A stretch of 64,000 nucleotides of DNA from Cloeon dipterum. Lineage: Eukaryota > Arthropoda > Insecta > Ephemeroptera > Baetidae. Of the stretch, positions 39,311 through 52,777 are shown one piece after another. A program made the position numbers and the translations under genes. Where the stretch lies: positions 22,988,335-23,052,334 of the forward strand of contig NC_088788.1 in assembly GCF_949628265.1 (NCBI RefSeq), written 5' to 3'. Positions within the stretch are counted from its first letter, which is position 1, and each line of letters starts with the position of its first letter. The notes below the pieces were generated by a model, which saw only the letters and a program-made list of their open reading frames with translations, ran no database searches and was not told the DNA's origin.

Positions 39311-42300
39311 TCAAGCCATAATTCCAACATTCCTAGTCTGGCTTGCTAGGTGCATTCCGATGTGACCAGAATGGGTAAACACCGGCCGAATGCCTTCCCC
39401 GCCGGAACACAGTCCTGCAGTCTCAGGTCGTGGCGACGGCGGTGAAGACCCTCCAGAACTGCTGCCACTGCTGCTCGAAGCCTCCTGTGTTCTATTCAGT
39501 TTCATGCAAGAGGACTCCTCGTGCTTGTAAAGATACGACTTAAGGGCAAAGGCTTTGCCGCAGCGACCGCAGATGAAGGGTTTGGTGTTTGAATGCGTCT
39601 GTACGTGCGCCCGCAGATTGGACTTGTCGGCGAAAGCTTTGCTGCACACGTTGCATCGGAATGGCTTCTCCCCTATATAAACAAAGCGATTTATTCAATT
39701 AAATGAGCCAAGCAATTTTTTATAAACTTTTTAACATCTAGAATTAAAATTTCAAAATAAAAATAATTTGTCGGCCTAATATTTTATTTCTTAGTTAAAA
39801 AGTTGTCTATGAGTAATCACTAATTGTGCAAATGGCATAATATAATAATCTATTCAATTTCTCAAAAGTAATTAATCACACCCTGTTATAAAAACTGCAA
39901 ATCATTATCATATTCAGGAGAAATTAGGAGTTTTTGTAGCATTGTAGAAAACAAATCGCTGAAACTCACGATTCAAATAATAGTATGAGAAGCATACGTT
40001 TCACAAATTTCCTTAATGAAATAAACCAAGTTGAGGAGAGAATACATAATTAAAAGTCTCTATGACCCACCTGTGTGAGTTCTTATGTGTCCCTGAAGCA
40101 GCCATGGCCTGGAGAAGCACTTGCCACAAAAGGGGCATTTGCAGCCCTGGTTGTGCGTGCGGACATGCATTGAATAAGCCGGCATTGACACGTAAACTTT
40201 GTCGCAATGAGGACACCGCCGAGCCTTCTTGTCCTCAAGGGAGCGGTGAGTTTGACGGTGCCTTGCAAGGTTGCTTGATGTGCTGTACCTACGAATAGAA
40301 AAGTTGCGTTTAGTACTCAAAGGAAAAATACCGAATCGAGCAGAAGGACGCAAGATAATTACCTTTTGCCACAGTCAGGACAGCCGTGGAGGTCAGGGTG
40401 CAACAGGCTGACTTCTGCCAGTTGAGTCAGGTTGTAGAGGCTCTCTGGATCATCCCTGATTGGCACCCTGGGTATCTCGACACAGGGTGGGGACGGTGGT
40501 GAAACAGGAGTGGACGTAGAACTCTTCGAAAGGTCTTCCGGAAGATCAGGGTAGGGATCAGGTCGTTCTGGAATGTGGTGCTGGCTCACGAGTACAGGCA
40601 TGGTGGCTGGTTGCTCAGGGTACAACGGAAGGTGAAGCTGCGGGGTGGTGGCGTGCTGCTCAGCGAGACTCACAGTTCGCTCAGGACTGCTCTCTGGAAA
40701 AATAATTAAGACTGAACGTGTAGTTGACGTTGTAAAATCTATGGACGAAAATATGCTCTTTGGTATGCTGCAAATTTTAATAGCTTAATATAACACTTTT
40801 TCGCCGAACAAAAGGTCGTTTGTGAGTTGTAGAAGCACGATCTTTGAAGTTGAAACAAAACCACCGGCTGCTGTTGCAGCAAAAGGAGCAAAGCTATGCG
40901 CGGCAAGAATCTCATTAGTTTACGTCTCGGGCATAAAAATAGAACCTGATATAAACTTTCGGAATTTCGACCTCGGCGCAAGCTCGCACTTTCTTAGAAA
41001 TGGGATTGAAATGCCAGAAGGCTCTCTCAGGTAAACTTCACACAACAATTCCTTTTTTACTCAATTTTATAAACAAATCGCCAGAGCTTCCTTTTTGTGC
41101 ATGTCTGATCCGGGATGTCTGTTTGCCGTCTAAACACTCTGATGACATGATTGTAGTCAAAGAATAAAATAGTTAAATACGCTTGTAGCCACTGCACAAT
41201 GCTAAACAAGAAATTCGCACATACACCGCAATTAAACCACTTAAAAGTTGTTACGCGCAAAACTAAATAACTCTATACAGCAGACAGCGGATGCAGCTCA
41301 GCGAGTTGTGTGTGCGTAAATTATAAAATGCGCAGCAGACTCTCTGGTCGTGGACACAGAAGGGGCGGCTAATTGGAATTTGTTGAGTTAGCAAGGTGGC
41401 TTTTGGGCAGAGTGCCACGAAAGATCTAGCAAGTTGCGCGTCTCGGGCAACAAGTGGATTGAAAATAAGGCGTCTGCATTTTTGGGCCACTGCCATTTGA
41501 AACAGCCCTCGCGCTAACCGGTGGCCTCCACCAGTAAACACCATAAAATACCGCGGATTTCCTTCAGTAAAGGCTACACAGACACAAATGAAAATTAACC
41601 GCATGAAACTCAGCCAATTTAGATTAAAGGGGACACTTAAAATCTAAATTCAATGTTAAACCTTATTCTAACCGCATTATTAAGAATTTCATAGCTCATC
41701 TTTTTTATTATTAATTTTACGAAAAATTTTACAATTTCAAAAGCTTAATTATAGCTTGAAGTCCTTGAACATCGTTCGCTTTGGCCAGAAAAATGCGTCT
41801 CAACTCGAAACAAAATTAATTCACTAAGCGGGGCGCACGTGTTGCGGTTTTTGCATTCTTGATCTTTGGAAACGCTGCAGGCCGAGCACATTTCATTGCC
41901 AGTAGCAGGGCTCGCACGCGCGAGACCATATTTTAATTAAAATGCACTGTGCCGCATCTTGATAGAGGCAGCTTACTGACTAAGAGGTCTCGCTAATGAA
42001 TTTCGGCGAGCGCGCGGCGCGCCGTTTCATATCAAGATGAGTCGTCGCCGGTTGCTTCCTCCAAAGCAGAGAGAGAGCCATGTGCTGGCAGGCGCCTCAA
42101 AATAGACCACCGCGCGAGTGCGAGGAATGAGACGACGGCGGCGTCGGCCACCTGACTCCGACTCTCTGCGCTTTTCCCTCTTGGACAGAAATACACCTTG
42201 GTGAGCCATGCACCACTGATGGATATTTCGGGACGCGAACGCCAAACTCGTCGAGTGCTCCAAACACCGCGGCCTCCTGTTCGCTGCACCTGTTTGTCCG

Positions 42301-45300
42301 AGACACGTTTTTTTATTGTACTCGCGCCCATCATTAAGGGAGAGACTAATTCTGGTTATTTCCTGCTGCTTTTAGGTTTGTCACTTTGAAGGGGACATAG
42401 TTTGACTCCTGGTCCACGTATCTTAGCAGTCACTCGTACTTCTTTAGCTTTATCGAAAAATATACAAAAATTAAAATGCAATCTGAAGTAAATTTTATGC
42501 AGGTGACGTATAATGTTGTGTGGGTACGAATCATATGAAGATCGTCACTTCCCTGTCATTCTCATCAAAAATATTTTGAAAACATCCAAAATAAAAAATT
42601 TTGAATTTACGTACCAGGGAAGATATTCTCATGCAACACGTCAATGATTTTATAATTTCTCGCTTTGGTTTGTTTTGAACGAGAGTGCCCTTACAAGTAA
42701 ATACAAGTGTGAATACAAATGTATTTTGGTTTTCTCAACCTTTATTTTTAATGTTGGTTTATTTCTTAATGAAGCTATACACCAATCCCAATTTTAACTG
42801 TGGCTCGATTTTTCTTTACATCAATTGAAACATTAAAGTCAGAAGTTCGGGCGAGTAAATGTTAGTCACTCACGAGAAGCACACGTCTGCTGGTTTTTTA
42901 TTTTATTTTCTAGCTGCATATGTCTGCTTGATTTCTGGTGTTCATGACCTTACCACTTATGAAGTTATTCATCCCACGTCTCAAAAGAATTCTCAGATGA
43001 CATAGTTAGAGTTTTACACCGGAATTTTATGCAGCGTGAAAAATGTGAACGCATGTCATAGATGCATAAGCTTAAAAAACAACGACGATCTCACGTGAGA
43101 GTATTTTATACTCGAAATCGCTTGCCGACGAAGGAGAAATTCCCTCTTTTTACGAGGCGCAGCTCGCGCGCCAAGACTCACTTAGGCTGGGAAAAGTGCA
43201 ATAAAGTGGTGCCTGGGCGCAAACGACGACGACGAAACGCATGGGCAGGCGATAAAGCAAGCCAAGAGGGGGCCAGATTTGTTATCCTAGACATTAAAAC
43301 GAGCTCTCCCTGCCGATATACGTGCAATGCGACACGCAGCTGATTTTTTTTGTTATTTTTAAAAGGAGTGATCAGCAGGACCTAAAATAGAAAATTGAAT
43401 AGATGACGGCCTTTAATTTTTTTATCCACATAGGTTGAATTTTGGTTTTTATGTCTCCAAATATATGCCATTCTCATACTATGTATCATTCTAAACAAAA
43501 AAACTGTCAAGCTAAGACTGAGCAAAGCATTTTATACAAATTAAAAATAAAATGTCTGCAAAGATTTTGCTCTCGCCTCCCAATTTAAAAAGCGATTTAT
43601 TAGACGCCACTTAAGAACTTCTGTTCACTTAAAGGCAGCAATCCAATTTGTAAGAGCAGATTTCAGCTTCTCGAAAACTGGTCCATTATTTTCGTTTCCC
43701 CCCGCTGAGGCAGCTTTCTCAAGTGTCTCGCACGCCCGCCGATGACAAGAAAAGTATGCGTGCACCCCTCGAGGCGCATTTCCCCGATTTTAATTTGCTC
43801 TCTTACGCCGTCTGCCTGCAGGAGAACTGGCGCGGCGTATCATCCTTGCCGCTAAAAATAATCGCGTGTGTCTGTGGAGCACACTCAGTTGGTCTCTCGT
43901 CGAGTGAGCGCGGCACGCGTGTCACAAAATGTGCCCCGTGCGCCGCTTCAAACAAGATTTACATGTGGCACATGGAACAGCATTTGCATGACGTCAGCCA
44001 CCAAATGCCTGTGTTTTAACGCCACTGTGTGAGTGCGCGCGACAAAAATGACTCTAGAAGGAAAATAAATGGCGTGCGCCGGAAGACACGTCCTGTCCTG
44101 CTTAGGTGCTCTCTATACTCGTTTGGAAAGGGGTGGTTCGAAGACGGTGTTGCACCCTCCCTTGAAATCACTCCCCGAGAGTGTTGTTTGGAACTATTAC
44201 GCCGCCGACAACCTCTTGCTTGCGTGCAGTGTTGATTCGGGGTGATGCAATATTTTTTCAACGACCAGCTTTTATCGTACAGTTTGAGGAAGAGTTTATT
44301 TTTCATTAAACTTCACGAAAGCATCTCGTGGACTAATTTTTTTTTTATGAGTTTGTGTTAAAGTTTGTTTTTAATTTTTGAGCATGGGATTTTTTTAAAT
44401 ATAAAAGCTGATTTTATTCAGAGAGGTCTTGAATTCTCTTTTCCAACTCAAAATTTGACTTTGATGAAGAAATATCCACATTTGAACAATGTATTAAATT
44501 TCTGATAATAATCTTGAGTTTCAGCGATTCTGCACACACCCCAAATGCCTGCCGTTTCTCCATTATTATGATTTTTGCAGATTTTTATGTGTATGGGGGC
44601 ATGGTTTGTTTTACCTGATTGAGATCAGAATTAAATATTTTATCAACGATTCTAATCCAATCGAGTTATTTCAAAGGAAAAAAACAATACATAGAGAATT
44701 TAATTAGGAAAATAAAAACAAAAATACATAATAATCGCATAAGTTGTGGACAAATCAGAAGACACTAACAGAAGCAATATTATTATCCTTCGAATCAATT
44801 AGATTATATTCAAATCTTACCTTCCGTGCCATTTTACACTATTCAAGATAAAAAATATTTTTAATCATGCTCTAATGTGTTTGCTTCTTCAATGTTTCAA
44901 CCAAACTTACTTCATTTTATTATAATAATAACTTGAATAAAACATAATTTCGTGGATTGCATAAAAACATTCAAACTGTGGCTATTTAATACAGTTTTTA
45001 ACGGATGCGGCAACTTTGTTGCGCCTGCACGAGAACCAGTTTGCAACCCGCGGGGCATATATGCAAAGCCGGTTGCGTCAGTCTTTGCAAACGGAGAGAA
45101 CAGAAACAAACTAGCGTCCGGAATGACTAAACTGTATAATTTAAGCAGCAAAATCAAACGCAGAAACAGAGCAATCGTGCAAGCGACGTCGAATACTAAC
45201 AAAGCAACAAGTGTGTCGAGGAACGACCGCAAAAACGTGCATTATTTGGCAGGGGCCCAGCAGCGATCGTTTGAAATGCTGGGAGATTGATCGCCTCGAG

Positions 45301-45375
45301 AGATATGCACTCACCTTTCTGCTCGACGGGGTGGTTGTTGTACCTTCGGTGGGTGATGAGGAAGGCCCGCGGCAT
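39311..45375 (-). CDS. scrt: Scratch-family C2H2 zinc-finger repressor
   Basis: Four exons (45375-45315, 40693-40363, 40288-40071, 39672-39311) join in phase to give 323 residues. Residues 1-9 (MPRAFLITH) are a SNAG repressor motif, which marks the true start although the exon is only 61 bases. Residues 72-76 (PEDLS) match the CtBP-binding PxDLS motif. Five C2H2 fingers follow at 125-145, 156-176, 182-202, 210-230 and 238-259; the blocks [28 protein letters not shown] and [14 protein letters not shown] are diagnostic for Scratch within the Snail superfamily. The protein is a nuclear repressor that binds E-box DNA and promotes neuronal fate. A Ser/Pro/Gly-rich tail (260-323) ends the protein. 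An intron of 4.6 kb separates the SNAG exon, and another splits finger 1. Insects have more than one scratch paralogue; which one this is remains open. Confidence 0.9.
40694..45314 (-). other. Intron 1 of the scratch gene
   Basis: The donor GTGAGT at 45314 and acceptor TTTTCCAG ending at 40694 bound a 4.6-kb intron. No further exon is needed for the frame. The interior has a GC-rich stretch with clustered CG dinucleotides at about 41830-42340 and another at about 43100-44240. These could hold an alternative promoter or enhancers; the open frames there are overlapping, on both strands and not protein-like. Confidence 0.7.
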
Positions 45376-48300
45376 GTCTCGGTGCTACTGCTATTGCAGA
45401 TGCTGGTGGTGACGAGGTAGCAGACAAAGCCCGACTGAGTGAACAGAACGAGGCCGTGGGATGCAAAGCGCGTTAAATAAAGTCTCCCCCTTTGCCCGAG
45501 GTGGGGTAGCAGCACGAAGAGGAAGCTGCGGAGCCGGTGGGGCAGGTTGCAGACCAACTGGTGGCTGATTACTAGCGTGAATTTCACAGTGTTTTTAGCA
45601 CTCTTCGCGATCTCGGCCAATAATATTTTTTATTTTTGGAATGCGGCTCATTGTTGGACTTGATAATTCTTTGCTTTTAAAGTTGAATTTCAACTGTTGG
45701 AACTAGCGTGAAAAATGTTATTTAACAGATAGCGAAAATACTACTGCATGTACACAGATTAATGGATTTTATTGAAATTAAAGAACAGTAATTTCAAATA
45801 ATTACAAATGTGTTAAAAACGGCTTTAGGAAAGTGGAGACTATTTAATAAAGTACTATCTCTAGCATTGTGCTGTATTGAAGGGTAGAACTTTCATAGGA
45901 TGCGTCAAATTTTCTCAATTAATTTGATTGCACTCATTCAGTCAGCAGAAAATGTGCACAGTCGAACGATTTTAACGGCGGGTGGTTCAGAATCTTCTTA
46001 AATAAGTTAACTCGTCTTTATTTGGTTTTGCAGGTGCGGGTCTTAGTAGGGGCCGAAACAGCTGCTGTATAATTATTACTAGAACGTTGGTGACAAATTT
46101 CATCTTCAATTTTTTTGCACTGGCCACAAACACCGGCGCCATTCCGATTTAAAAAAAAATCACTATTTGTATAAGTAAATCCAATATTTATAATTTTATG
46201 GGTATGTTAATATCTTTTTCGTCTACCATTAAGACCTTCTCTTGCGCAATTATTACTGGGGTGGTGTAGAACGTGCATGTGGCACACGTAAAATAATGAA
46301 AATAATATCTAAAATATCGCTTACAAGTCGCGCACATTAATAATATTTAAATTAAATGCCTTTCTTAGCACATGCCAGTGTATTGCAAAAAATAACAAGT
46401 AAAATGAGCAGAAGAATTATAAAAATGATTAACTAACTGAGCTGCGGGTTGATTGCAATTTTGGGTAACCTCTAGTCTCATTGAATAATCAATTCTGACC
46501 AAACAATCATTGAAAATTGTCATTTCATCTTGAGATTTATTTTCCTACTTAGCTCCTTCCAGGTTTTTTATATTATGTTCTATATTGACTGCTATCTACA
46601 AATATCCATTCAATACCATCTAAATATTGCACTATGTTAGAATGTTAGGGATATTTTTGGAGAGTAATCAACGTCGGGGGATTCGAAATTGAAAAAAATC
46701 GATATCAGTTGTCATAATTCTATATGGAATTTAATCTAATTTAGAGTGCAGAAGTAAGGCAGCTCAATGATATTCCGCCAGGCAGGGGGTGTGCGGGAGG
46801 ACACGTGGTGCACACCTGCGTGGCAGACGTATGTCATGCCGGGAGGGGTCACGTGCACAACAGTGGCCACTGCGTGTTGCGATGCCCTTTCGCACGCGCG
46901 TGAACATGGTCTCGGTGGCTGTGCTGTTGAAAAAATCATTTCAATAAGTCAATCCCAGGGGGTTTGAGTGGCACATGCACAATGCTTGTTGTCTGGCAAT
47001 ATTATAATTAATTTGTGTGCATGATGAACGTTCATATAAATCAATACAATTCCAAGTATTCAATGTTCTATTCATTTAGAATACTCTGAACATACAATAA
47101 GGAAATGAATAAAAATACTTTAAAAAATATTTTTTTGAGATACATATTAAATCTGAAAATAAAATTGTTAAAACAAGACGTGGAAAACATTCCTCCTATT
47201 GGTTGTGGAATCTTTCTATTGCTTGTACAGGCAGGAAGTAAAAATTTAAAAATTGTTCAAGCAGGAGATGAATGAAATGAAAATTGCAAACCTGTTTTGT
47301 ATGTTATTTTCGGTTAATCCCCGACCTCGTCAGCAAACCTGACCATGAAAATACCCAGCACCAGTCCTTCATCTGCGTACGAATTACTGAAAAATTTTTC
47401 CAAGGGGCGAGCGTGATTCTACCGATTGACCTTGCTTTTTTCCTCTATAGCACTGCATACTGCATACAATTATTTCTCTTTCTCTACTTCTCTGTTTGTC
47501 ATCAATTTCAAACCACTCAACACAATGCAAATCTCAAGGCAAGTTTGTTGGTCCTGGCCGTCAACTGTTTTCTGATCAGATCGTACCTCAAAACAGCAAA
47601 ATCACGCTCACGCAAGATGTGTGCCTGCTTTTTTATACTACCACGCAAGTAGTGCAGTTAAAACGATGTTAAATTGAAGATTTCTTTCTCCTTGATATAT
47701 TTCCTCAGTGGTTCAGCCCTTCTTCTCGAAACACGACGCTAAAATTAGGAATTTGCGTAGTGATAGTAAAAGCAGTCCAGACACATCAATGGCAATTAAA
47801 GCTGTTGTCACGCTAATAAAGTGGAAATTCCGAAATGACGCATGGTGGAACCATTATCTATTTTCGGGCTTCCTCGTCGTTATAAATTGGAGTAGACTGG
47901 CTTAAAGCAAAAGAGAGGCCCAAATTGTGTCGCTTAGGTGAACATTTTTGCTTAAAAATGTTTGATAAATGATGAAAAACTGAACAGTAGACGTATATTG
48001 TCTGACAGTAGGAGAAGTGAATCGTCGATGAAACTATATTTTTTTCTCAATAAATGACTCAAAGGAGGTTTCACCCCTTGACATCGATAATTAACAAAAT
48101 TATTGAAGCATGTTTTAATTTTTATTCTGATTTATTCAACATTAAGATTCAATCTCTTTTGAAGACACAGAAGCTGAGGCAAAATTTCCGCTTGTGCCAG
48201 ACACAATATTGCCGCAAGGTGCACCTTGCAGATGTGTCTGGTCGGAAGCGAAAAGAAATGCCTCCCTCGTTGCAGACACAATCCCACATGCACACCGGAT

Positions 48301-51300
48301 TTATGCTAAAAATGGACAAAATTAACATCCGTGCCCGGAAAAGAAAACACTGCTTAGAGCCGGTGTTCCACGCACATACACAAACTGCATTTAAGGTTGG
48401 CGCGAAGTCATTAGCGGCACGTGCTGTGGGGGTGACTTTAAGGAACAGGGTGCAGCTGCACTTTTGCCCCGACGGCACGCAGGCGGATCGCCCTTTAAAC
48501 CCGCCTTTGGCGACCGCCCGACCACGTGGCGCATGTATTTGTTGCTTTCTGCAGCGAACACAAGTGCGCACATTAGATTTTATTTTCGTCTGTCGCGCGA
48601 GAAAAGATGTTTCCCCTTTTTATTTGAATGCTGCAGACTCACGCGCGCAGATGCTCCCTGTTTGCACATTATTTTTGTATCCGCGTCCACGCCGGGTGAG
48701 CAGATAATTTGTTGAGCCCCCGTGTTCTTCTGCCAGGTTCCAACATGTTCAGTCTCGGAAGATAATTGCTCGTAGAATTACTTGAAAACAATTTTCCCCG
48801 CAGCACACCATGAAGCGGTAATTCAAGCTGATTAACCTTCTTCAACAACTGTATTTATAGCGATGAGTTTATAGTTTTTGGCAATTCATAGACGGTGAAT
48901 CACTTTGTTGGCTAGTGGTTTTGAAGCAATATGGTACCATGATGTGTCTGTGACCTTTCGTGTTGTGCAACCGAATGCAAAAGTTTTGAACTAAACAATA
49001 TCGACACCCTGTAAGCAAAAGGACCTCGTATTTTAATGAAATTTGGTAAAGGTGCTGCCCATCTAAAAATTTCAAATCGAAATTAAACGAATTGCCTACT
49101 TTACAGGGGCTCAGTTTGCAATTTTTCAAAAACGCAAAAAAATATCAGTGATTCGTAACTTTGGTTGTTTGAGGTAATTCAAAAATGTTGCCGTCTTAAA
49201 TTTTCTACGCTAGACACCCAATGACTTTCTCAAAGTGACCAACCTCTTAGATAAAAGGTTAAGTTCACTAAAATTAAATCAAAAACTTTCCTAACTTTCC
49301 TCTATGCCCTAGTACATGAAATTTTTAAAATTTGAGACAGTCAAAATATGATCGATTTACGTGATAAAATCATTTAAAATTGCTAACTTTTATCCCCTTT
49401 GAAGTTAGTAATTCTTTTAATTTCAACCTGAAATTTTCATATGAGCCTCTATTCCACTAGGGCCACAGCTCTACCAATATTCATGAAAATTCGAGGCCTT
49501 GCAATTGTTTAGTTCAAGCCAAAATTAAATGAAACTTCTTGTGACTTGTTTTGGACAAAGCAAAACGTCAATAGGTCTAAATCAAATACTCAATTTAAAA
49601 ATTGTTCTTAAAAAGGGGCTGCACCACTTAATTCTGGGTTTTATTAGGAAAGAAAGGGTTTAAAATAGTGTCTAACGACAACTCGTAACATTCAAACTAT
49701 GAAAAAGGCTCTCCTTTCGTGGATCTTAAACTTGGATGGGCGTCTGAGAGTGAAAAATTGAAAGGAACATTATCTCACACGTTCTCGCATGGGACAGCAG
49801 CTCTATAATTAGTTTAGATAAATATCTTCTCTACATATGTTGATATTTACTGTTTTTACAATTGAATACTCTCATGTTGCTGAGTACGACGATTCGGAGA
49901 GTTCGTTTATATTTGCAATGGAGCACATGTGCTTCTAGCGAAAATAGATTTTTATGAATCTTGACCTCAGGCAGAGAGTAGAGACTGTTAAAACTGAAGG
50001 AGTCGGGTTCAGTTATATGCTCTTAACCGCAGCAACACGGATAATTCAAATTTTATGAGCATGCTTCTAGGATTTCTCAAGTGCGTACATGGTGATGTAC
50101 TAAAATATTGAAACACGTGACGCTATGCCAACAGTGTGTAAATGCAGGGGTGAAATCCTGGAAGTGAAATGTGTGCTGTGAACCTAATTAAGCAGGAAAC
50201 GGAAATAGTGGCTAAGTGAACGTAATGATAATAAAGTAGAGTGCAGCGCGCGTGGATCAGGGATGCTGCGCTAGCTGAGAACACGCACCCCTTTCAGGCC
50301 AATGCGCACTGGCTATCAATTTTCCCACAGCATGAAGCTCGCTTCCTTCTCACCTTTTAGGTGGGAAAAATCCCGAGGAATCACATGCGTTTTTATTTAA
50401 GTAAATATATACTCAGTAAATAATTTTGTGCTCGGAGACCTCCTTAAATGTTGCTTAAATACTAGAGCAATAATGCGAACAGTTAACAAAAAAGACAGAT
50501 AAAAATTAATTTAAAGAGACTAATTTTTAATGAATTATCAAATCACAAAATAAAACAACACTGCCTAGACCAGAATAAAAAGTGACTCAGGAATACTTAA
50601 TTTTGACGGAACGGAGCTAAATAAAAACCAGATACGACTTTTAAATTTAAAAAATTTATTTTTACGTGATTAACGTGATTGATATTGGCTTCCTGTTTAA
50701 ATTTCTTGGGTGCCTCATCAAATAATCAACATGTGGCCTCTCGCATCGCGCCGAAAGCAAAAAATGTTGAGAGATGATCACCTTAAGTCAGTCGGATGTG
50801 CGTCTGGCGCTCTGCATATCAGCTTGGTTTTAGCTTTTGAGTGCACCGACTGTGCTTCCGTTCATTTTTTCATCACTATTCCTTCAACATGTCTTAAATC
50901 GCCACCGCGAAACAGTCAGTCGCGTGCAACACGTGTGGACCCAGCGTGCAAGTTTCTATGTCAACCAAAGGAAACTGGGCCTCTATGTTAATGGAAACTC
51001 TAAACTTTGACAACGCATGAATGACTGGTTTCATTTTATCAGAAAGACCTACGCAACCTGGTGAAATTATTTTATTTCTAGAAAATTTGCGCGAAACTGG
51101 CAAATTGAGTCTGAACCTTGCAATGCATTTTGCTTTGAATATGAATAACCTAAATAACTATCTGTGTTGAAAGGGAAGACCAGAACGCGATGCCGCACAC
51201 ACATGTTAATCCTGCGGCTTTAGGATTCGGGTCATTTAGTGGTTTTCCGAGATTTCCTCATCTCTATCGATTCAAAGAGTGCCATTTGCTGCCAGCTGTG

Positions 51301-52777
51301 CATGAATTAAATGCCTCCGTGGCAGCAGTAAGCAGGCAAACAACACCCGCGCAGGATGTTTAGGAGGAAGCGGCGATTACATATTTATACACGCACATGG
51401 ATGCTGGAGGAGATGCAGGCGCATGGCACCGCGTCGCAGCCCTCACTCAGCTGTAGTGGCCAGATCATTGCAATAAATCACGCCTTTGCTATTTTAATAC
51501 ATGGGATAAAATGGTTTAGCGACATTTATTAAAAAAAATAAACGAAACGAAAAATCACTAGATATTTTTAGTATTTACAAAGTGCACGCTAGGAGAAATT
51601 ATGCATTTAAAGTATTTGCGAACATCTCAAACAAAACTCATGATTAAAATAATATAAAAATCGATAAAAATATATTTCATTTCTATACACACAGCTCACA
51701 ATATATTTTTAGCTTCAACATTATTTACTAAATGGGTGTCGCGTGTTTTTCCCGAATTTGGAATGCCTAATATAATGTTGTTCTGAAAATGTTTTGTCCA
51801 AAAATATCAAATGGGGAGTTTGGAATGCCCGAAAATGTTACTCGGTGTCTTCCTTAAAAGAAAATAACGGCACGATAAAACTTTATTTGCGAAAAAGGTT
51901 CTTACAGTGCTTCCAGCTAATGCATGAAGGTTTTCCCCTTATTGAAGAAAGGGTTTTGAAACTTGAATATCGCCGGAGGAATATTTAGTGTTTAGAAAAA
52001 ACATAGAACAAAACAGCATTAGATTTTTCGCAGCAGCTATATAATGAGTTAATATCAAAACCAGTAACAATAAAAAACATATTGCTATATTTAATCTATA
52101 TTTAACTAAAACAAACTTTAAGCAATCTCAGGGACATTACTAAGTGAGTCAGATAACCAGGACCTTCAACCTTCGAGTTTAGGATTTTAGGAAATAAGAT
52201 TTCTAGAGAGAAAAATCGGAAAATTCATAAATATACTTGATATCTTGACAAACTCATATATATAAGAGCAGTTTTCGGGAAAGTCATTTTGTGCATTTTT
52301 TGTCTGTTTTCGGGCACTTCACACATCATATAAACTAATTTTCGGGCATTCCATAATGAGACTGTTTGGGGAATTGCAGTTTCATGCTAAACCAGGCGTA
52401 ACGCAATTAATATGGGTACGCAGTATGTAGTATTGTATTCTTGTAAGGCACACATGGCTATTATTGCGTATTTATTTGTTTAATTTAAAGCACCCTTTAT
52501 ATTAAACTTACTTATGAAAATAAAGTAAACCGTTGCTGTCACTGTTTAATTATTAATAATATATTTATTGTATCTTTCTCGTGATTAAAAATAAAAATAT
52601 TACCAAAATTGGTTCCAAAAGTACAACAGAGAGCCGCTAGAGGCGCTGTTAACCCGACACAAGTGTCTGCAGGCTTGGAAGGTAAACAACGGGATCGTCG
52701 CCGGACTGAATGAGTGGCTGAGTCGTTGACCCTGGCCACGAAGAACTCATACCTGGAGAGTGAACTGACTGAGAGAC
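45376..52777. other. Intergenic region between scratch and DNAJC22 starts
   Basis: The two flanking genes point away from each other, so both promoters lie inside these 7.4 kb. The first few hundred bases after 45376 are GC-rich and probably contain the scratch promoter and 5'UTR. The 48054-48715 stretch is also GC-richer, with long open frames on both strands, but it has no splice context or recognisable domain. About 49000-49700 is bland AT-rich sequence. I see no RNA gene or mobile element that I can name. Confidence 0.5.

Noticed and set aside
48054..48707. 217-codon plus-strand frame
   Set aside because: It is Arg, Cys and His-rich without regular finger spacing, has overlapping opposite-strand frames of similar quality, and lacks splice support.
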